A stretch of 64,000 nucleotides of DNA from Actinernus sp. WN-2022 (Eukaryota > Cnidaria > Anthozoa > Actiniaria > Actinernidae), in NCBI GenBank assembly GCA_030867875.1, contig JAOWCC010000019.1:36561976-36625975 (forward strand), given 5' to 3'. Within the stretch, counting starts at the first letter, position 1, and every line of letters begins with the position of its first letter. The position numbers were made by a program, and so were the translations under genes. A model generated the notes under the pieces. The model saw only the letters and a list, made by a program, of their open reading frames with translations, searched no databases and had not been told where the DNA came from. Positions 10,606 through 18,596 of this stretch are shown here, in pieces.

Positions 10606-10949
10606 AATACCTTTTGGTGGTAGTAGTTCTGTATCTGGTGGTATCACTTGTATCTCTTCACGAACAAACCCTCGCTTTGGTGCATCTTTTCCTAAATAGT
10701 ATAGAACTGGTTGATTTGATGAAATATCAAATCAGCTTGATGAACTTCATTAGGTTTCGATACAGTCCAATGTGGTCGTGGAATATAGCGTGGTGGTGAT
10801 AGATATATTTGCCACGTGGCTTGTTTCTCTAACCAACCCTTAGCTACATCTTCCGATACCTTTGCAGCCACCGATAACTTACTAATTGCAGCATAACCTT
10901 TCCAATAGCCCATAGGACCATAGAAGATATTCGCAAGTTTAGCATCCAT
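10597..10949 (-). pseudogene. Polinton integrase with catalytic core deleted
   Basis: The reading starts MDAKLANIFYGPMGYWKG at 10949 and gives the N-terminal helical part of the retroviral-type Polinton integrase up to HQADL, which holds the first catalytic Asp. After about 10700 the sequence jumps, in another frame, to the C-terminal end (GKDAPKRGFVREE and a Pro-rich tail), stopping at 10597. The intervening core with the second Asp and the Glu is missing; family members are several times longer. This copy cannot encode an active integrase. It is convergent with PolB and preceded by a hairpin at about 10981-11052. Confidence 0.85.
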
Positions 10950-10980
10950 TATATATCTATGTATTCTAACCTTCAACAAG

Positions 10981-11052
10981 AAGAAAAAAAAAGAAAAAAA
11001 AGGAATAAGAACTTATCTAACCAACTAGTTCTTATTCTTTTTTTCTTTTTTA
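10981..11052. terminator. A/T-tract hairpin between genes
   Basis: GAATAAGAACT (11003-11013) pairs with AGTTCTTATTC (11027-11037) around a 13-base loop, and flanking A-rich and T-rich tracts extend the stem. It sits 3' of the minus-strand gene 11085-11525 and 5' of the integrase remnant, as a transcription end or boundary would. A very similar hairpin is at 19580-19642. Confidence 0.55.
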
Positions 11053-11084
11053 GTATCTCGTCGATCGTAAAAATTCTCGTTTTT

Positions 11085-11525
11085 TTAAAAGGCATATCGA
11101 CTAATAGCGTATCCAGCGACTAGCATTCCACCACCAACATAGATCAACTCACTAGTTTTCTGATTTCTTGAGGGTTGATAGTAGTCAGAGAAACGAGGTT
11201 CTTTCATTGCTTCGAGTCGTTTCAGTGCCTGACGTAACTTATCGGATTGCACGAAAGCTCGGTTGCTATTAAATTGATTATTATGAGCATCTAGTTCAGC
11301 AACTTCCTGTTTGTGCGTCCAATCGGACAATTTTTGACGTTCTTCGATATATGCCTCCCTATCAGCATCGAATTTTTCCATTTCCCTATCATGTCTCTCT
11401 CGTTCTATATTAGCAGTTTCATCTTTCCCACCAAACATCTTAGCAAGCACTCCACCACCAGTAAATGCCGTTGCATTCAAAACTGCTCCGAAAATAGACA
11501 TTCCAATAGCTGCTAACGTCGCCAT
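11085..11525 (-). CDS. Polinton membrane and coiled-coil protein, 146 aa, unknown function
   Basis: ATG at 11525. A hydrophobic Ala/Gly-rich N-terminus (about residues 3-28) is followed by a long charged helix rich in Arg/Glu (about 35-105, probable coiled coil) and a C-terminal transmembrane segment (YVGGGMLVAGYAI, about 128-143). Its start codon region overlaps the end of the upstream 69-aa gene at 11525, which implies shared transcription with the minus-strand cluster. No family is recognised; a virion membrane or minor structural role is only inference. Confidence 0.75.
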   Translation of the reverse strand: MATLAAIGMSIFGAVLNATAFTGGGVLAKMFGGKDETANIERERHDREMEKFDADREAYIEERQKLSDWTHKQEVAELDAHNNQFNSNRAFVQSDKLRQALKRLEAMKEPRFSDYYQPSRNQKTSELIYVGGGMLVAGYAISRYAF

Positions 11526-11734
11526 TATGGTTTGGTCTTTTGTTTCTCGAGATATTGTTTTGCATATATGCTACCAGCTATTACAGCAGTCCACTTCACG
11601 TAATTTATGATAGAAATAGAAGGATCACTAAGCATAGATTCCTTGGTAGCCTTTTTTACGATCCAACCAATACCAGTAGCTATTCCAGTTATCATAGCAG
11701 CATCGGTTGCTGTTTTCATCAATTCCTTATCCAT
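11525..11734 (-). CDS. Small Polinton membrane protein, 69 aa
   Basis: Begins MDKELMKTATDAAMITG. It has two hydrophobic segments (about residues 12-28 and 43-58) separated by a short charged loop, with a basic tail (KQKTKP). The end abuts the start of the next minus-strand gene. Function unknown; two-pass membrane proteins of this size are common in adintovirus-like elements. Confidence 0.7.
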   Translation of the reverse strand: MDKELMKTATDAAMITGIATGIGWIVKKATKESMLSDPSISIINYVKWTAVIAGSIYAKQYLEKQKTKP

Positions 11735-11769
11735 CCTAATATATATCGTATATCTCTAGTCTTTAATTG

Positions 11770-12123
11770 TTACTCCATATCTGGTACCGTAGTCTTTACA
11801 GGACTCGCGGGTCGTCGTATCGTACTAACGTTCTTAGAAGTGTCATCTCTATATCTTCTGTATTGATAGTATACACCAACTAATGCAGCACCCGTACCAA
11901 TAACTGCGATAGTAGTATTGATAGACACATTTTTCATCCAACTTTCATCTACGTTGATTTCTTTAGGTAATTCACTTTCACGTGTAATCTCTCTCTTTTG
12001 AGCCTCTCTAGCAAGTTTATTACTTAGTGCTAATGCTTTCCCAGCAGCAACCCTCTTTGGATCTTTTACTTTAGTTGGTGTTGTTTTTGGTGGATTCGCA
12101 GTTATATGATCCGTTTGTTCCAT
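11770..12123 (-). CDS. Polinton single-pass membrane protein, 117 aa
   Basis: Starts MEQTDHITANPPKTTPTKV. A basic N-terminal half (KDPKRVAAGKALALSNKLA) could bind nucleic acid. It is followed by a transmembrane segment (about residues 69-87, TTIAVIGTGAALVGVYY) and an Arg-rich tail. Its start lies 53 bp inside the end of the preceding 187-aa gene, in another frame. Function unknown. Confidence 0.7.
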   Translation of the reverse strand: MEQTDHITANPPKTTPTKVKDPKRVAAGKALALSNKLAREAQKREITRESELPKEINVDESWMKNVSINTTIAVIGTGAALVGVYYQYRRYRDDTSKNVSTIRRPASPVKTTVPDME

Positions 12124-12634
12124 CTTGATTCGATATAGTAGTTACTTGCGAAGGTTCAATAGGTGTACCAGGAATGACTATGTGATCAGCTACATTGAAC
12201 AAGACACTAGCTAGAGCTACAAATCGACCGTGTTTAAGTGCTAATCGACCAGCCGCCATAGATATCTGATGGCGGGCTAATTCGTTTTCTTGTAGATCCT
12301 TAAACAGTGCTTGTTGGTTGTCTAGTGTAGCTACGTATGAGACTGCGCGAGTAACTTGACGTAGTACACCATCTACTAAGTGTACTGTTATTTGACTTGC
12401 TACTACGGCCTGGTATCTACTATGTAAACGTTTTACGTCTTTCTCAGATAGTTTAGTTATATCTGTTAGGGAGAAATTCTGTCCTAGACATTCTTTCGTT
12501 TTACCCAATACAGCTAAGGTCTTAAGTACTTCCCGATATTCTTCGATATCCTCCAATTCGGTTTGAAATTCCAATTTGGTTGTAGGACAAGTAATAGCGC
12601 ATCCGTCTTCCAGTTCTTTGGTGTATTCATCCAT
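12071..12634 (-). CDS. Polinton protein of 187 aa, unknown function
   Basis: Starts MDEYTKELEDGCAITCP, overlapping the ATPase stop codon by 8 bp. The predicted fold is mainly helical, with a conserved-looking block LARHQISMAAGRLALKHGR (about residues 116-134) and a hydrophobic stretch FVALASVLFNVADHIVI. The C-terminal end is polar and Asn/Thr-rich and overlaps the next gene. The position directly after the ATPase in the cluster suggests a virion or packaging role, but no motif supports a specific call. Confidence 0.7.
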   Translation of the reverse strand: MDEYTKELEDGCAITCPTTKLEFQTELEDIEEYREVLKTLAVLGKTKECLGQNFSLTDITKLSEKDVKRLHSRYQAVVASQITVHLVDGVLRQVTRAVSYVATLDNQQALFKDLQENELARHQISMAAGRLALKHGRFVALASVLFNVADHIVIPGTPIEPSQVTTISNQDGTNGSYNCESTKNNTN

Positions 12635-13250
12635 GATAATATGTTATAGGTGCGGGTAGCTCTAACACTACTGCAAAAGGATGTCGCAAACAGAAACATA
12701 TGCGAGCAAACTTATGAGATCGAATTATCGTTCGTAACTCATTACATTCTCGTGAGCCTCCGTAATCTTCAAATATCCTCTTTCCATCTATAACCGATGC
12801 AGTATGAAATGCTACTACGATAGCTACGTTCTCACGAAATGGTTTACATATACTCGTTAATTGTTGGGATAGTACCCAAATAGATAGTCCTATATGTCGA
12901 GCAGAGAATGCTAAATCTACTAGTTTGTCAGTTCTTCGTTTTACATCTTTTGATGCGGCACAATCATCTAGAATCAATAATGTATTGGTACCTGACCAAA
13001 AGGTTGCACAAATATTTAATGTGGTATCGATAGCATCCTGAGATGGAGATATAACATAGAAGTGTGGATCTCTATTAGCAAATCCATGATACGTTTTGTT
13101 GTGGGCATACGTAGGACAAATTAATACTATATAATCGAACTTACCACGAAATGGTCCACGAAGTTGTTCTATTAGAAATGCAGTCTTTCCACAATTCGTT
13201 GGACCTACTATGAGTGAGTTGAATGGGATGTGTTCTACCAAGGAATCCAT
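12627..13250 (-). CDS. Genome-packaging ATPase, FtsK/HerA type
   Basis: A 207-aa P-loop ATPase: Walker A GPTNCGKT (about residues 16-23), a Walker B-like LLILDDCAA (about 91-99) and a downstream Gln motif in WVLSQQLTS. These are the marks of the A32/FtsK-HerA packaging ATPases of Polintons and related viruses, which drive genome DNA into the capsid. The ATG overlaps the stop of the capsid gene (TGATG), and its own stop overlaps the next start by 8 bp, so the cluster is probably cotranscribed. All motifs look intact. Confidence 0.9.
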   Translation of the reverse strand: MDSLVEHIPFNSLIVGPTNCGKTAFLIEQLRGPFRGKFDYIVLICPTYAHNKTYHGFANRDPHFYVISPSQDAIDTTLNICATFWSGTNTLLILDDCAASKDVKRRTDKLVDLAFSARHIGLSIWVLSQQLTSICKPFRENVAIVVAFHTASVIDGKRIFEDYGGSRECNELRTIIRSHKFARICFCLRHPFAVVLELPAPITYYHG

Positions 13251-14483
13251 CAGTATGTTATACTATGTAAAGATCTGTTCAATATCTTAAGCTGAGCATC
13301 CGCAAGGACATAGATATGCATGTTTACGTTTCCACTTCCTTTTAAAGTTCTATGTATACGAATATCGATATCTTTTCCACCACCAGTTTGTGCCATTCCA
13401 TCGCCATGAGCAGAGGAATCTTTTGCTGTACGACAATCGACTAGGATGGCAAATCTGTTATTGTAAAATTTGGTAGGAGTCATAGGTCTCGGAAGTACCA
13501 AACCATCCTTTTGCGGACCCCCAAAAATCTGGTGTTAACATACCTCCTGGAAAGAATCTATTTGGAACTCCATTTACGTCTATCTCTATCTTTGAAATAT
13601 CAGGATTTACGAATGCTTCACTATCTCGTGAACCGGCGGTGGGAGGATCTACGAATAGAAAGAGTAATCCAGCGAATGATCGTCGTGGAACATTTATATT
13701 CTGAGATATCAAAGTATCTGATGCCTTAGCGATAGGTACTAACTTGAAGTGAACTGCGTGATCGTATAGGAATGCAGTACCTTTTTCATATGCGTGAAAT
13801 GCCTTCCTAGCTAGCGTTTCATTCTTGATTGCTTCGTATTCTAACTGGATGTTGGTAAGCTTGTACGTACCTATCTTTGTCGAATCTGATCCAACGATTA
13901 TATCGATAGAGCGGGCTAGAGTTAATTCGAATGAAATAGTGTCTTCTAATGCATGTGGATATAGAACTCCATGTTGTGTAAGAATATCAACGTCTAACGG
14001 AATTCTATATTTTGAACCATATGCAGCTAACAATGCATTCTCACCAACATCTGAAGTACCTGCATCACCAGCCTTAGATCGTAGCTTATTTGTGTTATCT
14101 GATTGGATACCTTGTTGTACTCTCGATTCTCTCTCTTGTGTAGATAGATAGATATCGGAATATGTTTGTAATAGATCCGATCGAGCAATGTCTTCTACTA
14201 TTTCAGCTCCTATTTTACAAACTCGATGTATAACTAAGCAACGTCCAACATTTGCAACGACTCGATTATTAGCATGTCCACCAGACAATACGATATCACC
14301 CAATAATGCTAAACTACCAGGTACTAATACGATATCTTCTCCCATCGTTGGAACTTCCACATAGAGCGTCTCACCTGGATTAGCAGATGATGGAGTGAAA
14401 GTTTTTCTATATAAGGTTCGTTGAGCTTTGAGTGTGAGTGGCACTCTTAGTGCTTCTTTAGGAATTAACTTCGCCGATATCAT
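13250..14483 (-). pseudogene. Major capsid protein (double jelly-roll type), frameshifted
   Basis: The N-terminal part starts MISAKLIPKEALRVPL at 14483 and reads to a stop at 13458. Near its end is a GVPN motif found in Polinton capsid proteins. The typical C-terminal block (ILVDCRT, AHGDG, HIYVLADAQLKILNRS) lies in the +1 frame and ends at 13250. The frame change falls at about 13485-13520, near an AAAAGG run, so a single-base indel is the simplest cause; programmed frameshifting is the less likely alternative. Total coding length would be about 410 codons, short for the family. An in-frame ATG at 14534 is possible but would overlap the divergent gene. Confidence 0.8.
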
Positions 14484-14508
14484 GTTGAATATACCAAGAT
14501 ATATAGTT
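14484..14508. promoter_or_regulatory. Very short divergent promoter region
   Basis: Only 25 bp, A/T-rich (ATATACC, ATATATAG), separate the capsid ATG on the minus strand from the ATG at 14509 on the plus strand. Both genes must be driven by this spacer or by sequences inside the coding regions. Confidence 0.4.
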
Positions 14509-14946
14509 ATGTTCAATATGGAAGATAGGGTCAACGTTGATGTGAGACCTGAGGATAATACCGATAGATACGAAGAACGACAACGAGATGAAGAAAACCG
14601 ACGAGAACGAGATGAAGAAGACCGACAACGAGAACGAGAAGCAAATGAAAGATACGTGGCTTACTTATTGAGTGGCAATCAAGATGAAGCTGGGGGTAGT
14701 GAGACAATTACCATGGATAATTTGCATGACTACGCTATAGAAGGTGACCCACTTCGAGGATTCACATTCGAACAAACAATTCGAGATTCGGCAAAAGAAA
14801 TGCTGGTTGACATAGTAAAAGGGCAATATCCGGATGCTGGTGTTCGGCATAATATAGAAATCTCCTTAGTAGATGGAAACATTACCGTTCGCGAACTTGG
14901 AAGCAAAGAACCCTTTAAACGTCTATTCGTCGGTAATGATGCGTGA
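14509..14946 (+). CDS. Polinton protein, first half of a possibly split gene (145 aa)
   Basis: ATG at 14509 (another at 14518). The first 50 residues are an Arg/Glu/Asp repeat (RERDEEDRQRERE), a highly charged helix. The rest is an acidic globular segment. The stop TGA at 14944 lies in the same frame as the following ORF, 11 codons upstream. A 20-bp repeat (GATGCGTGAAGATGAGGAAA at about 14938 and 14968) spans the stop. Some related cnidarian proteins, as far as I recall, have the charged head and the membrane tail in one protein, so this may be one gene split by a small duplication. Confidence 0.65.
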   Translation: MFNMEDRVNVDVRPEDNTDRYEERQRDEENRRERDEEDRQREREANERYVAYLLSGNQDEAGGSETITMDNLHDYAIEGDPLRGFTFEQTIRDSAKEMLVDIVKGQYPDAGVRHNIEISLVDGNITVRELGSKEPFKRLFVGNDA

Positions 14947-14979
14947 AGATGAGGAAAGATGAGGAAATGATGCGTGAAG

Positions 14980-15570
14980 ATGAGGAAAGCTCTCAAAGAT
15001 GCTTTAGGTCCAAATAATGAAGAGGCTGCTAATGAAGTAATATTTGCAGAACGACAACTCGCTGATCGGGAAGCAAATAACAAATCTATTCTTGAAGACT
15101 CCGAATCGACCGACGCTCAGAAAGAAATAGCTAAGAAAGAGTTAATATCCATCCATAAGGCAAGAGAATTACTTGAACGTCAAGAAGAAGCCATACTAGA
15201 ACGTATATCGCTACGTGAAAGGGTCAAATACATTTTCAGGAAGTATGGAATGACTGTTCTTGCGGTGGTAACTGCTATTGGTGCTATCGTTAGTGTAATA
15301 GTTTCCCAGCTATCGAAATCCGTACCGAAACCAGTAAAAGATGGTATCGACAAAGTGGCAGATACAGTAAAGAAGGGATTAAAAACGACGGGTGATTTGT
15401 TAAAGGAAATGGGAAAGAAACTTGGACAGATACTACCTGGAATGATTGGATCAATTGCGAATTTCATATTTACTATGGCCGGTAAAGCTCTAGGAGTATT
15501 AGCAGAGAACGTTTGGTTATTCATCGTAGCTATAGTGGTGATCACAATAGAGCAATACAAACGACGTTAA
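14980..15570 (+). CDS. Polinton membrane protein, second half (196 aa)
   Basis: ATG at 14980. A charged helical N-terminus is followed by a transmembrane segment (GMTVLAVVTAIGAIVSVIV, about residues 90-108), an amphipathic Lys-rich linker, a Gly-rich helix (GQILPGMIGSIANFIFTMAG) and a second transmembrane segment near the C-terminus ending in YKRR. This pattern is common in cnidarian Polintons, where its role is not established; a membrane-active virion protein is an inference. The 3' end overlaps the convergent 145-aa gene by 4 bp. Confidence 0.7.
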   Translation: MRKALKDALGPNNEEAANEVIFAERQLADREANNKSILEDSESTDAQKEIAKKELISIHKARELLERQEEAILERISLRERVKYIFRKYGMTVLAVVTAIGAIVSVIVSQLSKSVPKPVKDGIDKVADTVKKGLKTTGDLLKEMGKKLGQILPGMIGSIANFIFTMAGKALGVLAENVWLFIVAIVVITIEQYKRR

Positions 15571-16004
15571 CGAAATAACGCCCATGCAATTCCAGCTCCT
15601 GCAATAGATACTATCGCTAGATTGATCCCATGTTGTGGAGTAGGATTCGGTAAGATACTATGTGAAACTCGTTGTGGAACTTGTTGTGGAACTTGATGTG
15701 GTAATTGTTTCTTTTGTTTCTTCCCTTTCATATCTGGTGGGGACTTGGTTTCGAGAATATCTGCATTAATATCGTTTACGCCTAACACCATACCTTCTGT
15801 GGCGCGCGGGATTGGATTTTTATAACCATCCTTCTTACCGAGGTAGTACTCGAGGTTGCTTGGTAGTAATCGTACCCCTATAGCTATTGCTAGGTTTAAT
15901 CTCTTATGTGTGTGTAGTATAGCTGTAAGATAGTTTTTATAGCTTACCACTAAACCATTCTCGAGAATAGCGTCTTCGACTAATCTCTTAAATTTTTCTG
16001 ACAT
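15567..16004 (-). CDS. Polinton tail-anchored protein, 145 aa
   Basis: Starts MSEKFKRLVEDAILENG. A globular N-terminal half is followed by a Lys/Gln/Pro-rich linker (KGKKQKKQLPHQVPQQVPQ) and one hydrophobic C-terminal segment (INLAIVSIAGAGIAWALF). The start overlaps the end of the 405-aa gene by 17 bp, so the two probably form one transcript. Function unknown. Confidence 0.7.
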   Translation of the reverse strand: MSEKFKRLVEDAILENGLVVSYKNYLTAILHTHKRLNLAIAIGVRLLPSNLEYYLGKKDGYKNPIPRATEGMVLGVNDINADILETKSPPDMKGKKQKKQLPHQVPQQVPQRVSHSILPNPTPQHGINLAIVSIAGAGIAWALFR

Positions 16005-17205
16005 TGAAACTATCTATGATGGAATGGTTAATATCATTTTGAGCAGCTAGAACGCAATATCCAAAAGCTTCAACGGATCGATTCAATCTACCTAATCCAG
16101 CATCCGTTAATCCCTTACCGATTGGTGGCGTAAACCAATTATATTGTTTTCCTTCATGTTCATCGTTCCGAATGAATGCCACAAGATCGCCCTGATCCTC
16201 CTTACCTCCTTGGTCTGCAAATAAATTATTGTGATTTGGCCAATTATCTGCTTCTTTATCGTAACCTCTGATTACGTGGACGTTTTTGAAACCATCATCG
16301 TACAAAAGGAATACATCTCCTAATCCGTTATTCCTACCTCCGTGCCATCGGAAATCTGGTGTTCGAGATATACCAAATTCGATGCATAATTTCTCAAGAG
16401 CTGATTTGCTATAGAGGTTATCCATTTGCTTGAAAGCAGAGTCACCAGGTAGAGGAACTCCATGAGCACCACCAAGTTCATGTAGAATTCTTCGTATTGT
16501 GAAATAAACGTGAAATCGTAGTAGTCCTTGAACAATAGGAGGATACGTTTTGAAAATAGGATCAAACAATGACACTCCACATCCAGAAGTCGCACACCAC
16601 GTTGCGAAATTCAATTGTTGAGGCCAATATTTGAAATCCGGACCATGTAACCAATGGTAGGACTCATTTGCTGTCATATGCTTTATAACGGTCTCCTTGA
16701 ATATGTTCGGAACACCTGCTTTGAACTTTTTCGTAGGTGTGACGTATATCCATAGATTAATGAGATCGATATCTTGTGCTTTTTCGTGAAAAGGAACTGC
16801 TGCGATGGGATATTTCACGCTTTTATCTAGTGTTAACGTAGATGGGAAACCACCAACCATCCCCTGCAATGCATTATCGATGCGTTTTTGAATAGTAGCA
16901 GGTAGTTTGGAGATATCATCACCATAAACCACATAACCATGATTCCCATCTCGAAACCAAATACTCGTCGAATATTTGCCATGGCCGTCTATATCCGTGG
17001 ATGCATAGAACTGGTGAAAATCTGCATGTGGGTATCTTTTCTTGAACTTCGCTAGTAGATCGGTATTCAGTTTTGAGATCCTCTTATTTTCATCGGTAAT
17101 TAGAGCAGTCTGCTCAGATTTCGATAGTCTTGGTCCACCCCTAGCAATCTCTGCTATGTCCTCTGCAGATAGACAGTCGTCTTCGTCTGGCACAACAAAA
17201 GACAT
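15988..17205 (-). CDS. Conserved Polinton protein of 405 aa, unknown function
   Basis: A single intact ORF starting MSFVVPDEDDCLSAEDIAE. No enzymatic motif is seen. Distinctive blocks are LNFATWCATSGCGVS (about residues 198-212), GLLRFHVYFTIRRILHELGG (about 229-248), LGDVFLLYDDG and the C-terminal RSVEAFGYCVLAAQ. I have seen the same blocks in hypothetical proteins of cnidarian genomes, consistent with a standard gene of this Polinton lineage. The size, the Tyr/Trp content and the place between capsid-like genes fit a structural protein, but that is inference. Confidence 0.75.
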   Translation of the reverse strand: MSFVVPDEDDCLSAEDIAEIARGGPRLSKSEQTALITDENKRISKLNTDLLAKFKKRYPHADFHQFYASTDIDGHGKYSTSIWFRDGNHGYVVYGDDISKLPATIQKRIDNALQGMVGGFPSTLTLDKSVKYPIAAVPFHEKAQDIDLINLWIYVTPTKKFKAGVPNIFKETVIKHMTANESYHWLHGPDFKYWPQQLNFATWCATSGCGVSLFDPIFKTYPPIVQGLLRFHVYFTIRRILHELGGAHGVPLPGDSAFKQMDNLYSKSALEKLCIEFGISRTPDFRWHGGRNNGLGDVFLLYDDGFKNVHVIRGYDKEADNWPNHNNLFADQGGKEDQGDLVAFIRNDEHEGKQYNWFTPPIGKGLTDAGLGRLNRSVEAFGYCVLAAQNDINHSIIDSFNVRKI

Positions 17206-17254
17206 CGTAACTATTGAAGCTATACATATACATAGTTTATACCTTTAATATATA
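17206..17254. promoter_or_regulatory. Divergent AT-rich promoter spacer
   Basis: Forty-nine bases between divergent genes, with TATACATATACATAG and TTAATATATAAT just before the 17255 ATG. TATA-like elements could serve both directions. Confidence 0.45.
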
Positions 17255-17923
17255 ATGGTTATCTTAAATGTCACCACCACATCGTCTGACCATACTGTCT
17301 ACTTCGATAACCCCATTCTTATCAATAATATTTCGCTAGTTGAGGTCACTATTAGTCATAATTGGTGGAACCTAGCAGAGAAAGGGAGCTTTAAGTGGAT
17401 TACCCCCAATAGTTTGACGTTTCCATACGAAATTAAGGCGGGACATTATAAGATAGAAAATTTGATAACCCACTTAGATCCCGCAGTTGAGGCTGGTTAC
17501 TTGGAATTCATAGACTATCCATTTAGGAAATATTGGCTTATGAAGGTCAAGAAACCAATCCAATTCACTAAGAATGTCTGCCATTTGTTTGGTATCGAAG
17601 TAAATGAAGATGTGACAGATTATGCGACTATCAATAAAGGAAAATACGTCCTGGTGCCAAAAGATATTAATCACATATCTATCTACTGTGATGTGGTGGA
17701 TTCAGATTTCTCACTTCTTGATGGGAAGCCATCTAAAATCCTACATACTTTTAAAACGACATCACACGTTTTTGGTGAAACAACTTACTTTCCACCAACC
17801 CTCATACCCATTCGAGCCCTAGGAACGATACGGAACTACATTCGCCTCACAGTTTGCGATGAGAAAGGCAATCTCATAGACTTCAACGAGCAGCCTCTAC
17901 GTTTCGTATTGAAGCTTGAGTAA
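17255..17923 (+). CDS. Probable penton / minor capsid protein (single jelly-roll), 222 aa
   Basis: Starts MVILNVTTTSSDHTVYFDN. It is beta-rich throughout, with features I associate with Polinton minor capsid proteins: an N-terminal LINNISLVEV strand, a middle FTKNVCHLFGI, and a C-terminal IYCDVVD...GKPSKILHTF...IRLTVCDEKGNLIDFNEQPLRF pattern. It would form the capsid vertices beside the major capsid protein. Length matches the usual 200-250 aa. The assignment rests on pattern recognition without alignment. Confidence 0.7.
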   Translation: MVILNVTTTSSDHTVYFDNPILINNISLVEVTISHNWWNLAEKGSFKWITPNSLTFPYEIKAGHYKIENLITHLDPAVEAGYLEFIDYPFRKYWLMKVKKPIQFTKNVCHLFGIEVNEDVTDYATINKGKYVLVPKDINHISIYCDVVDSDFSLLDGKPSKILHTFKTTSHVFGETTYFPPTLIPIRALGTIRNYIRLTVCDEKGNLIDFNEQPLRFVLKLE

Positions 17924-17946
17924 ATCATACATATATCACATATACG

Positions 17947-18561
17947 ATGGACGGCGATTCAATTCAACCACTTTTTCCATCAGCACCAACTATCTATCCA
18001 TCGCTCACTGGCAAGAATTTTCGACTACAAACAATCCGAGATACGCTTTCGGATATCGAAATTCAAGAAAAACACTATGAAGGCATACGTAAGAAATATG
18101 CGCGTTCTCAAGGAATAGTTCATGGTATCGCAGTGGTAACAGGAGGTCTATCTGTGATTTTATCTGGATCTGGATTGGGAGTAGCCTTAACTGGTTTTGG
18201 AATAGTGATTGGTTTACCACTTGGTGTTATTGGTGGCTTATGCGGATTAATTTCAGCATCTACGACCATTGGAGCTAAAAAATTAGGAATAAAAGTATCT
18301 AAGCATGAGAAAACCACTATGTTAGCAAAAGCGAAAATTAATACGATTCGCGATCTAGTATCGAAGGCCCTACGCGATGAAAATATATCTGACTCTGAAT
18401 ACAGTCTAATCCTCGCTGAAGCAGATAAATACGAGACTATGAGATCTGAAATTCGCCATAAGACTTTGGGTGGTGAAAAAAACGTGGAACAGATTCGAAT
18501 GGAACTCAAACAAGAAGTGCAAAAGGAAATGCGAGAAAAACTTGGCAGTCTAGTGGGATAA
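17947..18561 (+). CDS. Polinton membrane protein with hydrophobic hairpin, 204 aa
   Basis: Starts MDGDSIQPLFPSAPTIYPSL, 23 bp after the penton-like gene on the same strand. A helical segment precedes a long hydrophobic Gly-rich block (about residues 57-105, VVTGGLSVILSGSGLGVAL and IGLPLGVIGGLCGLISA), probably a membrane hairpin, followed by a charged C-terminal helix (KQEVQKEMREKLG). The family recurs in cnidarian Polintons; its function is not known to me. A role in membrane penetration or virion assembly is possible. Confidence 0.75.
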   Translation: MDGDSIQPLFPSAPTIYPSLTGKNFRLQTIRDTLSDIEIQEKHYEGIRKKYARSQGIVHGIAVVTGGLSVILSGSGLGVALTGFGIVIGLPLGVIGGLCGLISASTTIGAKKLGIKVSKHEKTTMLAKAKINTIRDLVSKALRDENISDSEYSLILAEADKYETMRSEIRHKTLGGEKNVEQIRMELKQEVQKEMREKLGSLVG

Positions 18562-18596
18562 GAATCGAATGTGGCTCTTATTTTCACTTTACGAAA

